64,000 bases of DNA from Massilia frigida. GTDB taxonomy: Bacteria; Pseudomonadota; Gammaproteobacteria; Burkholderiales; Burkholderiaceae_D. The stretch spans positions 1 through 64,000 of the forward strand of contig NZ_WHJG01000035.1 of the NCBI RefSeq assembly GCF_011682175.1. The letters run 5' to 3'. Shown here piece by piece: positions 9,533 to 18,937 of the stretch. How positions within the stretch are numbered: the stretch's first letter is position 1; each line of letters starts with the position of its first letter. The position numbers and the translations under genes were made by a program. The notes beneath the pieces were generated by a model. That model was not told where the DNA came from and searched no databases. It was given only the letters and a program-made list of their open reading frames with translations.

Positions 9533-10258
9533 TTAGTGGATGATCTTGGCCAGGAAATCGCGCGCGCGGTCCGAGCGCTGGGTGCCGAAGAACTCGTCCT
9601 TGGTGCAGTCCTCGATGATCTTGCCCTGGTCCATGAAGACGATGCGGTTGGCCACCCGCTTGGCGAAACCCATTTCGTGGGTGACCACCATCATCGTCAT
9701 GCCCTCCTGCGCCAGGCCGACCATCACGTCAAGCACTTCGTTGATCATTTCGGGGTCGAGCGCGGAGGTGGGCTCGTCGAACAGCATCGCGATCGGATCC
9801 ATCGACAAGGCCCTGGCAATGGCCACGCGCTGCTGCTGGCCGCCCGACAGCTGGCCCGGAAATTTATCCTGCTGCGCCAGCAGGCCGACCCGGTCCAGGT
9901 ACTTCAAGCCCTTGGCGTTGGCCTCGTCGGCGCTGCGCCCGAGCACCTTGACCTGCCCGATGGTCAGGTTTTCCCGGATCGACAAATGCGGGAACAGCTC
10001 GAAATTCTGGAACACCATCCCGATCCGCGCGCGCAGCTTGGACAAATTGGTTTTCGGGTCGCCCACGGCCACGCCGTCCACGCTGATGCTCCCTTGCTGG
10101 AACGGCTCAAGGCCGTTGACAGTCTTGATCAGGGTCGACTTGCCCGAACCCGACGGGCCGCAGATGACCATCACATCGCCTTTGCCCACCTGCGTGGTGC
10201 ACTCGGTGAGCACCTGGAACTTGCCGTACCATTTGCTGATATTGTTAAGTTCTATCAT
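9533..10258 (-). CDS. gltL: glutamate/aspartate ABC transporter ATPase
   Basis: A 241-residue ATPase of the polar amino acid ABC class: Walker [10 protein letters not shown] (residues 34-42), signature LSGGQQQR, Walker [12 protein letters not shown] and H-loop VVTHEMGFA. It energises the GltJK permease in the inner membrane. The ATG at 10258 follows a GGAGAAG ribosome site. It is fourth of the transporter genes in the operon gltI-gltJ-gltK-gltL-gdhA. Polar amino acid ATPases look alike, so the Glu/Asp assignment rests on the locus. Confidence 0.93.
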   Translation of the reverse strand: MIELNNISKWYGKFQVLTECTTQVGKGDVMVICGPSGSGKSTLIKTVNGLEPFQQGSISVDGVAVGDPKTNLSKLRARIGMVFQNFELFPHLSIRENLTIGQVKVLGRSADEANAKGLKYLDRVGLLAQQDKFPGQLSGGQQQRVAIARALSMDPIAMLFDEPTSALDPEMINEVLDVMVGLAQEGMTMMVVTHEMGFAKRVANRIVFMDQGKIIEDCTKDEFFGTQRSDRARDFLAKIIH

Positions 10259-10281
10259 TTTTCTTCTCCAATTGGAAAGCG

Positions 10282-10974
10282 CTAGCGGATGATCGCCACG
10301 CGCTGCTGCAGGCGGCGCACCAGGGACGACAGCCCCAGGCCCAGCACCAGATACACCAGCGCCACGAAGCTGTACATTTCGACCAGGCGGCCGTCGCGCT
10401 GGGCGACCTTGCTGGCGGCGCCGACAAAATCGGGAATCGACAGCACGTACACCAGCGACACGTCCTGGAACAGGACGATGGTCTGCGTCAGCAGCAGGGG
10501 AATCATGTTGCGAAACGCCTGCGGCAGCACCACGTGGCGCATGGTCTGCCCGTAGGTCATGCCCAGCGCCCGCCCCGCCCAGACCTGGCCGCGCGCGATC
10601 GAGCCGATCCCGCCGCGCATGATCTCGCAGTAGTAGGCCGCCTCGAACATGATGAAAGTGATCAGCGCCGACGTGAAAGCGCCCACCTGGACCGGCTCCT
10701 TGGCGCCGATGATCCAGGCGGCGATATACGGCACCAGGAAGTAGAACCAGAAGATCACCAGCACCAGGGGGATCGAGCGCACCAGGTTGACGTAGCCGGA
10801 CGCCAGCAGCGACACCGCGCGGATGCTGGACAGGCGCATCAGCGCCAGCAGCGTCCCCAGCACGATCCCGCCGGTCATGGCCAGCGCGGTCAGCTTGACC
10901 GTGAAAACCATCCCGGTCTGGAACAGATAGACCCACGAGCGTGCGATCACGTCGAAATCGAAGTCGAGCGCCAT
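10282..10974 (-). CDS. gltK: glutamate/aspartate ABC transporter permease
   Basis: A 230-residue HisM/GltK-type inner-membrane permease with about five hydrophobic segments. The EAA coupling loop, around ARGQVWAGRALGMTYGQTMR, contacts the ATPase. The start codon lies one base beyond the gltJ stop, so the permease genes are translationally linked. It should form a heterodimer with GltJ. Confidence 0.92.
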   Translation of the reverse strand: MALDFDFDVIARSWVYLFQTGMVFTVKLTALAMTGGIVLGTLLALMRLSSIRAVSLLASGYVNLVRSIPLVLVIFWFYFLVPYIAAWIIGAKEPVQVGAFTSALITFIMFEAAYYCEIMRGGIGSIARGQVWAGRALGMTYGQTMRHVVLPQAFRNMIPLLLTQTIVLFQDVSLVYVLSIPDFVGAASKVAQRDGRLVEMYSFVALVYLVLGLGLSSLVRRLQQRVAIIR

Positions 10975-10975
10975 C

Positions 10976-11725
10976 TCAGTGTCCCCCCGCCGCGCCGCCG
11001 GCGACGATCAAGCCGGGAATTGCGACTTTTTTCTCGATCCGGTGCATGATGAATACGACCACGGCGTTGACCAGCACGTAGACCAGGGTCGCGGCGCTGA
11101 AGGCCTCGAATACCTGGAACGAAAACTCCTGGATTGCGCGCGCGCTGGCAGTCAGTTCCATCAGGCCGATGGTCAAGGCCACCGAACTGTTCTTGATGAT
11201 GTTGAGGAACTCGCTGGTCAGCGGCGGCAGGATCACCCGCGCCGCCATCGGCAGCAGCACGTAGCGGTAGGTCTGCGCCAGCGTCAGGCCGAGCGCGGTG
11301 CCGGCCATTTTTTGCCCGCTCGGCAAAGCGGCGATGCCGGTCGAGACCTGGACCGCCACCCGCGCCGAGGTAAACAAGCCCAGGCACAGCACCGCCGTGA
11401 CGAACGGCGCGTTGGGCAGGGCCTTGATCCAGTCGCCGGCGGCTTGCGGCAGCACGTCGGGAGCGACGAAATACCACAGGAACATCTGCACCAGCAGCGG
11501 CACGTTGCGAAACAGTTCGACATAGCCGTTGGCCAGGCGTACCAGCCATTTGTTCGGCAGGGTGCGCACGGTGCCGACCACCAGGCCGAACGCCAGCGCC
11601 ATGATCCAGGCCGTCAGCGCGGTGGCCAGGGTCCACATCAAGCCTGAGAATAAGGTGTCGAGATAGGTGCCGGCACCATCGGGCGCAATCTCCCAGAAGA
11701 TGCGCCAGTTCCAGTGATAGTTCAT
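10976..11725 (-). CDS. gltJ: glutamate/aspartate ABC transporter permease
   Basis: A 249-residue permease of the same family as GltK, with an N-terminal aromatic extension (NYHWNWRIFWEIAPDG) characteristic of GltJ/AatQ proteins and an EAA-type loop (LPSGQKMAGTALGLTLAQTYR). It lies between gltI (30-bp gap) and gltK (one-base gap). With GltK it forms the translocation pore for acidic amino acids. Confidence 0.93.
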   Translation of the reverse strand: MNYHWNWRIFWEIAPDGAGTYLDTLFSGLMWTLATALTAWIMALAFGLVVGTVRTLPNKWLVRLANGYVELFRNVPLLVQMFLWYFVAPDVLPQAAGDWIKALPNAPFVTAVLCLGLFTSARVAVQVSTGIAALPSGQKMAGTALGLTLAQTYRYVLLPMAARVILPPLTSEFLNIIKNSSVALTIGLMELTASARAIQEFSFQVFEAFSAATLVYVLVNAVVVFIMHRIEKKVAIPGLIVAGGAAGGH

Positions 11726-11755
11726 AGTATTGTTCCAGGCTGGGCTACAGAAAAA

Positions 11756-12706
11756 TTAACGCTTTTTGGAGGCTGCTTTTTGCGCGTCCGGCACCACCGC
11801 ATACGCGGCCGGGTCGGGCGAATCGGTCGGCCTGGCGAGCACGTTGATCAGCTCGGGCGGCATCGGGAAGTGCAGGTTGATGCCCTTGGGCGGAATCGGC
11901 GACAGGAACCACTTGTGGTACAGGCGATACACGTCGTCGCCCGACTTGTAATAGGCGATGAGGGCGTCGTCGACCGCCTTCTTGAAGGCCGGGTCGTCCT
12001 TGCGCAGCATGATCCCGTACGGCTCGACCGACAGCGCGTCGGCCGTGATCTGGTAGTCGTCCGGCCGCTTGGCGTTGGCGCGTTGCGACGCCAGCAGGAT
12101 GTCGTCGTTGGCCTCGGCCGCGGCGCGCCCGGTCTCGACCATCAGGAACGATTCGGGATGGTCCTTGCCGACCACGATGTTCATGCCCAGGTTTTGCTCG
12201 CGGTTGAGGATCGTCATCTGCTTGAGGGTCGAGGTGCCGGCAGTGGCCACCAAGGTCTTGCCCTTCATGTCGGCCAGCGTCAGGATGTTCGACGTCTTTT
12301 TGGCCAGCAGGCGGTTGGCGACCACGAACATGGTGGGGGCGAAGGCGACCTGCTGCTGGCGCTCCAGGTTGTTGGTGGTCGAGCCGCATTCGAGGTCGAT
12401 CGTTCCGTTGGCCATCAGCGGGATGCGGTTGGCCGAGGTCACCGGATTCATCGCCACCTTCAGGGAGCCCAGGCCCGGCTGCTTTTGCAGGGCGGCGACC
12501 ACCTTCATGCACAGGTCGATCGAATAGCCCTGGTACTGCTGCTTGTCGTCCAGGTAGGAAAAGGGAATGGAGCCGTCGCGCACGCCCAAGGTGATGACGC
12601 CGGTTTTCTTGATCTTGGCCAGCGTGCCGGTCGGTTCCTGCGCCTGCGCGGCGCTGCCGAACAGGGTTGCACTGAGCAGTACAACGAGATATTTTGCATG
12701 ATTCAT
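11756..12706 (-). CDS. gltI: glutamate/aspartate periplasmic binding protein
   Basis: A 316-residue extracytoplasmic solute receptor with a signal peptide ending GSAAQA and family motifs GVITLGVRDGSIPFSYLD and YQGYSIDLCMKV. GltI/AatJ proteins deliver Glu and Asp to the GltJKL complex; related AatJ proteins also bind Gln and Asn. I chose the ATG at 12706 because it gives a normal signal peptide; an upstream in-frame ATG at 12739 would add a polar extension. It follows the porin gene after 80 bp. A paralogue is encoded at 19000-19881. Confidence 0.93.
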   Translation of the reverse strand: MNHAKYLVVLLSATLFGSAAQAQEPTGTLAKIKKTGVITLGVRDGSIPFSYLDDKQQYQGYSIDLCMKVVAALQKQPGLGSLKVAMNPVTSANRIPLMANGTIDLECGSTTNNLERQQQVAFAPTMFVVANRLLAKKTSNILTLADMKGKTLVATAGTSTLKQMTILNREQNLGMNIVVGKDHPESFLMVETGRAAAEANDDILLASQRANAKRPDDYQITADALSVEPYGIMLRKDDPAFKKAVDDALIAYYKSGDDVYRLYHKWFLSPIPPKGINLHFPMPPELINVLARPTDSPDPAAYAVVPDAQKAASKKR

Positions 12707-12786
12707 GTCAGATAATTCCAAAGGAGGTGAGAAAAGCACGAAGCGATAAACCGGCCGCCGGGCGGCCGGGGAGGAACTCGGCCGGA

Positions 12787-13779
12787 TCAGAAGGCGTGGC
12801 GGATGCCAAGGTTGGCACCGGTGTTGCCGGTGCCATCCGTGGTGGCGTTGCCGACCTTGAAGGTGGCGCCATTGCGGTTGCTGATGCGCGCATACGCCGC
12901 ATACACGTCAGTGCGTTTGGACAGGGCATAGGTGTAGCCGAGCCCCCATTGGGAAGCGTCGCGGTTGGCGTGCGTGGTGTCGTCATGCCGGACATACGAG
13001 GTGGTCACCTTGTGCGGGCCGAAAGGCACGTTCACGCCGACGATCGCGTCCTGGCTGCGCGCACCGAGCAGGCCCTTGTTGCGCGCGTAGCCCAGATGCC
13101 CCTCGAGCACGCCCCAGTCGTACCTGGCGCCGAGCAGGGTATTGGCGCTGCTGTCGGTGGCCAGCGCATTTTGCTGCTGATGCCAGCCCAGCCTGACGGC
13201 CAGGGCCTTGGCCGTATACGACAGCACCGTGCTGTAGGCGCGCTTGGCGGCTGAATTGTCCGGCACTTCACCCATGCCCACCGCCAGCTCCGCCGCAAAG
13301 CCAGATAATGTCGGCGACGTGTAGCCGACCATGTTGTCGAGGCGGGCGTTGGAGGCCGTGATGTTGCCCGCCTGGCCGGCCAAACCGTCGCAGAACGGAT
13401 CGACGACGTCGCGCATGGCGCGGTAGTACGGCGAATACTGGCGCCCGAAGCTGACCGAACCGGGCGTGCCGGACAGGCCCAGGTAGGCCTGGCGTCCGAA
13501 CAGCAGGCCGCCCTGGGCCGCGCTGCCGGTATCGATCTTCATGCCGTTTTCCAGGACGAAGTAGGCCTTGACGCCGCCGCCCAAGTCTTCCGTGCCTTTG
13601 AAGCCCAGCCGCGAACCGGAGGCGACACCGCTGCCCAGGGTGTTGACACTGCCCTCGGCGCCGCCCGTTTCGCGCACAAAGCCGACGTCGGCCACGCCAT
13701 ACACGGTCACCGCCGACTGCGCCATGGCGGCCGCCGGAACCAGGCTCGATGCCATGATGGCGATAATGATCTTATTCAT
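12787..13779 (-). CDS. general porin, neisserial/OmpC type
   Basis: A 330-residue outer-membrane protein: signal peptide (cleavage after AMA), first strand QSAVTVYGVADVGFV, conserved SRLGFKGTEDLGGG, GRQAYLGLSG near the constriction loop, and C-terminal beta-signal NLGIRHAF ending in Phe. Beta-proteobacterial porins of this family form trimers for small hydrophilic solutes. Its place directly upstream of gltI suggests it is the outer-membrane entry route for acidic amino acids; that specificity is inference. No canonical -24/-12 promoter was found upstream. Confidence 0.92.
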   Translation of the reverse strand: MNKIIIAIMASSLVPAAAMAQSAVTVYGVADVGFVRETGGAEGSVNTLGSGVASGSRLGFKGTEDLGGGVKAYFVLENGMKIDTGSAAQGGLLFGRQAYLGLSGTPGSVSFGRQYSPYYRAMRDVVDPFCDGLAGQAGNITASNARLDNMVGYTSPTLSGFAAELAVGMGEVPDNSAAKRAYSTVLSYTAKALAVRLGWHQQQNALATDSSANTLLGARYDWGVLEGHLGYARNKGLLGARSQDAIVGVNVPFGPHKVTTSYVRHDDTTHANRDASQWGLGYTYALSKRTDVYAAYARISNRNGATFKVGNATTDGTGNTGANLGIRHAF

Positions 13780-13878
13780 TTGTTTCCTCTATTGTTTATC
13801 GTTTTTATATTTGATCGGCAATACCCGTCCATTCCACGCCGTGCATGGAACAGCTGAATTGACGCGTTGGGGAGTAAG

Positions 13879-14154
13879 CTAAATGGCGCCGCCGGGATAA
13901 TCCGGAGCGTGCCGCAGGATATGCTTGGCCTTGTGGACCTGTTGCATAATGCCGAGTGCATGGCCGCGGAATACGTGGCCTGCCGGCGTTAGCGAGGGAG
14001 GATTGCAGCTGCGGTCCACCAGCGTGGCGCCGAGCCAGGTTTCAAGCGAGCGGATGCGCCGGCTGAACGCCGGCTGGCTGGAGTGCCGCTCGCTGGCGGA
14101 ACGCGAAAAGCTGCGCGTATCGGCCAGGCAAAGAAAGTCTTCGACCCATTTCAT
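13879..14154 (-). pseudogene. truncated LysR-type regulator (DNA-binding domain only)
   Basis: A 91-residue ORF matching the N-terminal winged HTH of LysR-type regulators (MKWVEDFLCLADTRSFSRSA, then SQPAFSRRIRSLETWLGATLVDR). Full members are about 300 residues; here a stop codon follows 20 or so residues after the HTH, and no effector-binding domain is found downstream in any frame before the porin. It is probably a relic, although a free DNA-binding domain could in principle still act. It lies just upstream of the porin in the same direction. Confidence 0.75.
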
Positions 14155-14535
14155 GTCCACTGTTGTCTCCCGCTTATATTTATTTTTAATGGGCCGGCGC
14201 GATTGACCGTCACCCATTGCACTGCCGATTAGTCGGCATGTGTTTCCATCCCTGCCTCCTATCCATAGCAGTTTGCATGCCAGCAATGTAAATATTGCGA
14301 GAAGCGCCGCACCGCCTTGATTGGAATGGATATTTTCAATTATCAAGAAACGCCGATCAGCAGCGCGCGTGCGGTATTCCACACAAACCCGTTTTGCGGC
14401 GTGTGGATTTGGAAACCTGAGCTGTGGGATATTGCCGAAACTAATATCCGGCAGAATTTTCTGGGGTAAGATAGACCGCAGTCGCCTCCTCTTGCCGGAC
14501 CGCGCCAACCCTAACCACACGCGCCGAGGTGAGCA
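14155..14535. promoter_or_regulatory. divergent region upstream of sensor kinase
   Basis: About 380 bp, AT-rich relative to the genes around it, between the leftward LysR remnant and the rightward sensor gene. It holds an inverted repeat GCAAT-GTAAAT-ATTGC at 14283-14298. No clear sigma-54 element (GG-N10-GC) was found in either direction. Confidence 0.4.
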
Positions 14536-16329
14536 TTGCAGGCGTTCCGACAATTTGCCGTTCCCCGCTCCGCCGGCACGTTCGCGGCATGGGCCGCGAT
14601 CATCGGCCTGTGCGCCGCCGTCGTCTTCGTGTATGCGTGGAGCGAACGGCGCGGCTATGCGCAGCTGGGCGAAGTCCAGGCGCAGCAGCTCGACCTGTAC
14701 GCGGCGGCCCTCGAAAGCGAACTGGGCCGGCATGAATACCTGCCCGGCATCGTCGCCCTCGATCATGACGTGCATGCCCTGCTGCGCAACCCGGGCGGCG
14801 CCGGCCTGGGCGAGCGCGCCAACAAGCGCCTGACCAGCCTGAACGCGCGCGCCGGCTCGCTCGCCATCTTCGTGCTCGACACGGCGGGCCTGGTGCGGGC
14901 GGCCAGCAACTGGTACCAGCCGGAGACCAGTGTCGGCATGGATGTGGCAGCCCTGCCGTATTTTTCCGGCGCCATGCAGGGCGGGACTGCGCGCTATTTT
15001 TCGCGCGCGGCGGCGCGCAACTCGCCCGAGTATTATTTCGCCCAGCAAGTGCTGCAAGGCGGCCTGGTGCTCGGCGTGGTGGTGGTCAAGATCAGCCTCG
15101 ACCCGATCGAATCGACCTGGGTCGCGTCGGCCGCGCAGTCGCACAACGATTTTTTCATGGTGCTCGACGCCGACGGCGTGATCGTGCTCTCGTCCGCGCC
15201 CCAGTGGCGCAACCGCAAGGCCGACCTGCAGGCCATCGACCAGGGCAAGCCGGTCGTCGCCTGGCGCGCGCTGAACCCGGGCGCGCCATCGACCCGCTAC
15301 GCAAGCCAGAGCCGGCCGATGGCGCGCCAGGGCTGGCGCCTGCTCACGCTCACCAATGCCGCGCCGGTCAAGCTGCAGGCCGGGCAAAACGCCGTGGTCG
15401 CTGGCCTGCTGGCCGGCTTCCTCGGTTTGCTCGCGCTGTTCGTGGCGATGCGCCGGCGCGCGATCGCGAGCCGCCTGCACGCGCGCGAAGCGCTGCAGCG
15501 CGCGCACGACGAACTGGAACGGCGGGTGGCCGACCGCACCGCCGAATTGCATGCGATGAACGGCGCACTGCTGCACGAAATCGGCGAACGCGAACACGCC
15601 GAACAGGTGCTGCGCGCTTCCCAGGACGACCTGCTACACGCCAGCAAACTCGCTCTGCTCGGCCAGATGTCGGCCGGTATCACGCACGAAATCAGCCAGC
15701 CGCTCACCGCGCTGCGCTCGCTTTCCTTCAATGCCCAGCTGCTGCTCAAGCGCGGCGACCTGGCGCGCGTGGAAAAAAACCTGCGCTCGGTCAGCGACCT
15801 GACTGAACGCATGGGCCGCCTGACCGAGCAGCTCAAATCCTTCTCGCGCAAGACGCCCCTGGCCATGGCCCCGCTCACCCTGTCCAAGGCGGTCGACAAT
15901 ACCTTGCAGCTGCTGGAGAACCGGATCCGCACCGAACACGCCTGCGTGCAGCTGGACCTGGCGCCCTCGGTGCGCGCCCTGTGCGACGCCAACCGGCTCG
16001 AACAAGTGCTGATCAACCTGTGCGCCAATGCGCTCGACGCCATGCTGGACGCGCCGCTCAAGCACCTGGCCATCCGCCTGTGGAGCGATGACGGACGCGC
16101 CCACATCCAGGTCAGCGACAGCGGCGCCGGCATTCCGGAAGCGGTGATGGCGCGCCTGTTCGAGCCGTTTTTCAGCACCAAGCTGCCGGGCCAGGGTCTG
16201 GGACTCGGCCTGGCCATTTCGGCCGACATCGTGCGCGAGTTCGGCGGCACCTTGCGCGCGTCGAATTGTCAAGGCGGTGCCGTCTTCGAACTGGACCTGC
16301 CACTAGTAGAGGAAACAAGTCATGTATGA
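14536..16329 (+). CDS. DctB/AauS-like membrane sensor histidine kinase
   Basis: A 597-residue kinase: TM1 at about residues 15-37, a periplasmic double-Cache-like sensor, TM2 at about 285-305, a coiled linker (ALQRAHDELERRVADRTAEL), H-box ITHEISQPLTALRSL with phospho-acceptor His384, N-box NLCANALDAM, and G-boxes DSGAGIPEAV and GQGLGLGLAIS. The start is TTG at 14536, 5-6 bases after GAGGTG; no in-frame ATG fits. It overlaps the downstream regulator by 8 bp. DctB-family kinases sense dicarboxylates, and AauS/GltS relatives sense acidic amino acids. The neighbours point to glutamate/aspartate as the signal. Confidence 0.88.
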   Translation: MQAFRQFAVPRSAGTFAAWAAIIGLCAAVVFVYAWSERRGYAQLGEVQAQQLDLYAAALESELGRHEYLPGIVALDHDVHALLRNPGGAGLGERANKRLTSLNARAGSLAIFVLDTAGLVRAASNWYQPETSVGMDVAALPYFSGAMQGGTARYFSRAAARNSPEYYFAQQVLQGGLVLGVVVVKISLDPIESTWVASAAQSHNDFFMVLDADGVIVLSSAPQWRNRKADLQAIDQGKPVVAWRALNPGAPSTRYASQSRPMARQGWRLLTLTNAAPVKLQAGQNAVVAGLLAGFLGLLALFVAMRRRAIASRLHAREALQRAHDELERRVADRTAELHAMNGALLHEIGEREHAEQVLRASQDDLLHASKLALLGQMSAGITHEISQPLTALRSLSFNAQLLLKRGDLARVEKNLRSVSDLTERMGRLTEQLKSFSRKTPLAMAPLTLSKAVDNTLQLLENRIRTEHACVQLDLAPSVRALCDANRLEQVLINLCANALDAMLDAPLKHLAIRLWSDDGRAHIQVSDSGAGIPEAVMARLFEPFFSTKLPGQGLGLGLAISADIVREFGGTLRASNCQGGAVFELDLPLVEETSHV

Positions 16330-17683
16330 AGGTTTCACCATCGTGTTCGTCGAAGACGACCTGGCCGTGCGCAGCAGCGTCACCGAAACGCTGGAGCTGG
16401 CCGGGTTCGACGTGGCGCCGTTCGAGTCGGCCGAGGACGCGCTCGGGCAACTGCGCAGCAGCTTTGCCGGCATCGTCATCAGCGACGTGCGCCTGCCTGG
16501 CATCGACGGCTTCGAACTGCTGCGCCGGGTGTGCGCCTTCGACGCCAGCATCCCGGTCATCATGGTGACCGGCCATGGCGACGTCTCGATGGCGGTCGAG
16601 GCAATGCGCTGCGGCGCCTACGATTTCATCGAGAAGCCGTTCGCGATGGAGCGCCTGGTCGAGGTGGTGTCGCGCGCCATGGAAAAACGCGCGCTGCGCC
16701 TTGAAGTGGACTCGCTGCAGCGCCAGCTGCAGGACCGGCGCGGGATCGAGGCGACCTTGCTCGGCAACTCGCCGGCGATCCGCGAACTGCGGCGCCAGAT
16801 ACTGAACCTGGCCGATACGCCGGCCGACGTGCTGGTGTTCGGCGAAACCGGCACCGGCAAGGAAGTGGTGGCGCGTTGCCTGCACGAGCACAGCAAACGC
16901 AGCAAGGCCAACTTCGTCGCGATCAATTGCGGCGGCCTGCCCGAAAGCCTGTTCGAGAGCGAGATCTTCGGGCATGAAGCGGGCGCGTTCACCAGCGCCA
17001 GCAAGCGCCGCGTGGGCAAGATCGAGCATGCCGACGGCGGCACCCTGCTGCTCGATGAAATTGAAAGCATGCCGATGGCGCTCCAGGTCAAGCTGCTGCG
17101 CGCGCTCCAGGAACGCAAGATCGAGCGGCTCGGCTCGAACCAGGGCGTGCCGGTCGACTTCAGGATCGTGGCCGCCACCAAGAGCGACCTGAAGGAACTG
17201 AGCGCGCAGCAAAAGTTTCGCAGCGACCTGTATTACCGGCTCAACGTCGCCGTGCTCGAACTGCCGCCGCTGCGCGAACGGCGCGAAGACATTCCTATCC
17301 TGTTCGAACATTTTTCGCTGCAGGCGGCGCTGCGCTACGGGCGCGATGCCCCGGCCCTGGCCGCACACGACATGCTCAGGCTGATGGCTGGCGACTGGCC
17401 CGGCAACGTGCGCGAACTGCGCAACGCGGCCGACCGTTTCGTGCTGGGACTGCCGGGGATGCACCTGGACGCCGCCGCTGCGGCTGCGGCCCCGACGACG
17501 CTGGCGCAGCAGATGGACATGGTCGAAAAGACGCTGGTGGAGCAGGCGCTCAAACAGCACGGTGGACGTCCGCAAGCGATCTGCGAGGCGCTCGGGATCG
17601 GCAAGAAGACCTTGTACGACAAGCTGCACCGGCACGGCATCGTCATCGACGACTTCCGGCCGGCGCCGGGCGGCGCGCTCTAG
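16322..17683 (+). CDS. NtrC-family sigma-54 response regulator (DctD/AauR-like)
   Basis: A 453-residue activator with three domains: receiver (VFVEDDLAVR; phospho-Asp in VISDVRLPGIDG; KPF lysine), AAA+ domain (Walker A GETGTGKE, Walker B GGTLLLDEIESMP) and C-terminal Fis-type HTH (ICEALGIGKKTLYDKLHRHG). It should activate sigma-54 promoters of the uptake and asparaginase genes. The sigma-54 contact loop, normally GAFTGA, reads GAFTSA here (residues 221-226). It overlaps the sensor gene by 8 bp and converges on ansB. AauR is the closest functional analogue by context; DctD is the closest by architecture. Confidence 0.9.
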   Translation: MYEGFTIVFVEDDLAVRSSVTETLELAGFDVAPFESAEDALGQLRSSFAGIVISDVRLPGIDGFELLRRVCAFDASIPVIMVTGHGDVSMAVEAMRCGAYDFIEKPFAMERLVEVVSRAMEKRALRLEVDSLQRQLQDRRGIEATLLGNSPAIRELRRQILNLADTPADVLVFGETGTGKEVVARCLHEHSKRSKANFVAINCGGLPESLFESEIFGHEAGAFTSASKRRVGKIEHADGGTLLLDEIESMPMALQVKLLRALQERKIERLGSNQGVPVDFRIVAATKSDLKELSAQQKFRSDLYYRLNVAVLELPPLRERREDIPILFEHFSLQAALRYGRDAPALAAHDMLRLMAGDWPGNVRELRNAADRFVLGLPGMHLDAAAAAAAPTTLAQQMDMVEKTLVEQALKQHGGRPQAICEALGIGKKTLYDKLHRHGIVIDDFRPAPGGAL

Positions 17684-17698
17684 CCGCCCGGGCAGGGG

Positions 17699-17718
17699 GC
17701 CTGCCCTGCAGGGCAGGC
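17699..17718. terminator. bidirectional hairpin between regulator and asparaginase genes
   Basis: A perfect 20-bp palindrome, half-site GCCTGCCCTG followed by its complement, between two convergent genes (stops at 17683 and 17732). It probably terminates or insulates both transcripts. It is nearly identical to the palindrome at 18938-18959. Confidence 0.65.
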
Positions 17719-17731
17719 TCCGAGGTGGAAC

Positions 17732-18817
17732 TTAGTAGGTATAGAACATCCGCTGAATTTCCTTGGTGCTGGTGGTCTTGGTCAGCGCCAGCATCAGCAG
17801 GATGCGCGCCTTCTGCGCATTGAGGGTGTCGGCCACCACGAAATCGAGCTCGTCGTCATTGGCTTCGCCGTTGCGCGCCAAGATGCCCTGGCCCACGCGG
17901 CTGGCCCGCACCACGACCGCGCCCTTGGCATGCGCGGCAACCAGCGCCGGCTTGACCTTGTTGGCCAGGCTGCCGTCGCCCACGCCGGCGTGGATGATGC
18001 CCTTGGCGCCCGCGGCCATGAACGCATCGACTGCTACCGGTCCGACGTTCGCATAGCCATACACGATGTCCACTTGCGGCAGCACCTGCAGCGCGCCGAT
18101 GTCGAATTCGGTCTCGCTGGTGTGCTTGCGCATTTGCTGGCGATAGAAGAATGGCTTGCTGCCCTGGATATAACCGAGCAGGCCCAGTTCCGGCGTGCGG
18201 AACGAGTCCAGGGTCGAGGTATTGACCTTGGTCACGTCGCGCGCCGACTGGATCTGGTCGTTCATCGCCACCAGCACGCCCTTGCCGACCGCCTCGGGAC
18301 TGGCCGCCAGCATCACCGAATTGTACAAATTGATCGGGCCGTCGGCCGAGATCGCGGTCGATGGCCGCATCGCGCCCACCAGCACCACCGGCTTGCGGCT
18401 CTTGACCACCAGGTTCAGGAAGTACGCGGTTTCTTCCAGCGTGTCGGTGCCGTGGGTGATGACGATGCCGTCCACGTTCGATTGGGCCAGCAGCACGTTG
18501 ACGCGCTTGGCCAGGGTGAGCCAGTGCTCGTTGGTCATGTTCTCGCTGGCGATCTGGAACACCTGTTCGCCGCTGACGTTGGCCACCTTGGCCAGTTCGG
18601 GCACCGCCGCGATCAGGCGCTGCACGCCGACTGTGGCGGCGGTGTAGCCGACCGTGGTAGTGCTGCTGGCGCCGGAGCCGGCGATGGTGCCGCCGGTGGC
18701 CAGGATGGTCACGTTGGCCAGCTTGGGCGTGGCAGTTTCCGCCTGCGTGGCCGAGGCCATGCAGAACCAGAGGGCAAACAGCGCGATCATCGATTGCGCG
18801 GGATTTTTGTGAAGCAT
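17732..18817 (-). CDS. ansB: type II (periplasmic) L-asparaginase
   Basis: A 361-residue enzyme hydrolysing asparagine (and often glutamine) to aspartate/glutamate and ammonia. It has a signal peptide (cleavage after ATQA), the first catalytic Thr in ILATGGTIAG, and the second active-site motif in VDGIVITHGTDTLEETAYFL. The Lys/Asp region GAMRPSTAISADGP and C-terminal YGYANV are also conserved. Export places it in the periplasm, where its products are substrates of the Glt transporter. The start at 18817 follows AGGAGA. Upstream in the same direction is a GltI-like gene. Co-control with aat/glt genes by AauRS is known in pseudomonads. Confidence 0.95.
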   Translation of the reverse strand: MLHKNPAQSMIALFALWFCMASATQAETATPKLANVTILATGGTIAGSGASSTTTVGYTAATVGVQRLIAAVPELAKVANVSGEQVFQIASENMTNEHWLTLAKRVNVLLAQSNVDGIVITHGTDTLEETAYFLNLVVKSRKPVVLVGAMRPSTAISADGPINLYNSVMLAASPEAVGKGVLVAMNDQIQSARDVTKVNTSTLDSFRTPELGLLGYIQGSKPFFYRQQMRKHTSETEFDIGALQVLPQVDIVYGYANVGPVAVDAFMAAGAKGIIHAGVGDGSLANKVKPALVAAHAKGAVVVRASRVGQGILARNGEANDDELDFVVADTLNAQKARILLMLALTKTTSTKEIQRMFYTY

Positions 18818-18937
18818 GCGATCTCCTAAAGGAACGGTGGTTTTGTGTAGGCGACGCCATGGTTCATGACGCGCTTTACTGCTGCGGGACGGCGAAAAGT
18901 CTGTTCGGCGATTAGCCCTATGATAACGGGCGAAGGA

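Noticed and set aside
14155-14535. Sigma-54 promoter search around the acidic amino acid locus
   Set aside because: Looked for GG-N10-GC upstream of porin, the second GltI and the sensor gene. Near-misses (for example TGGACGGGTATTGCC before the porin) have spacing one base short, so no site is claimed.
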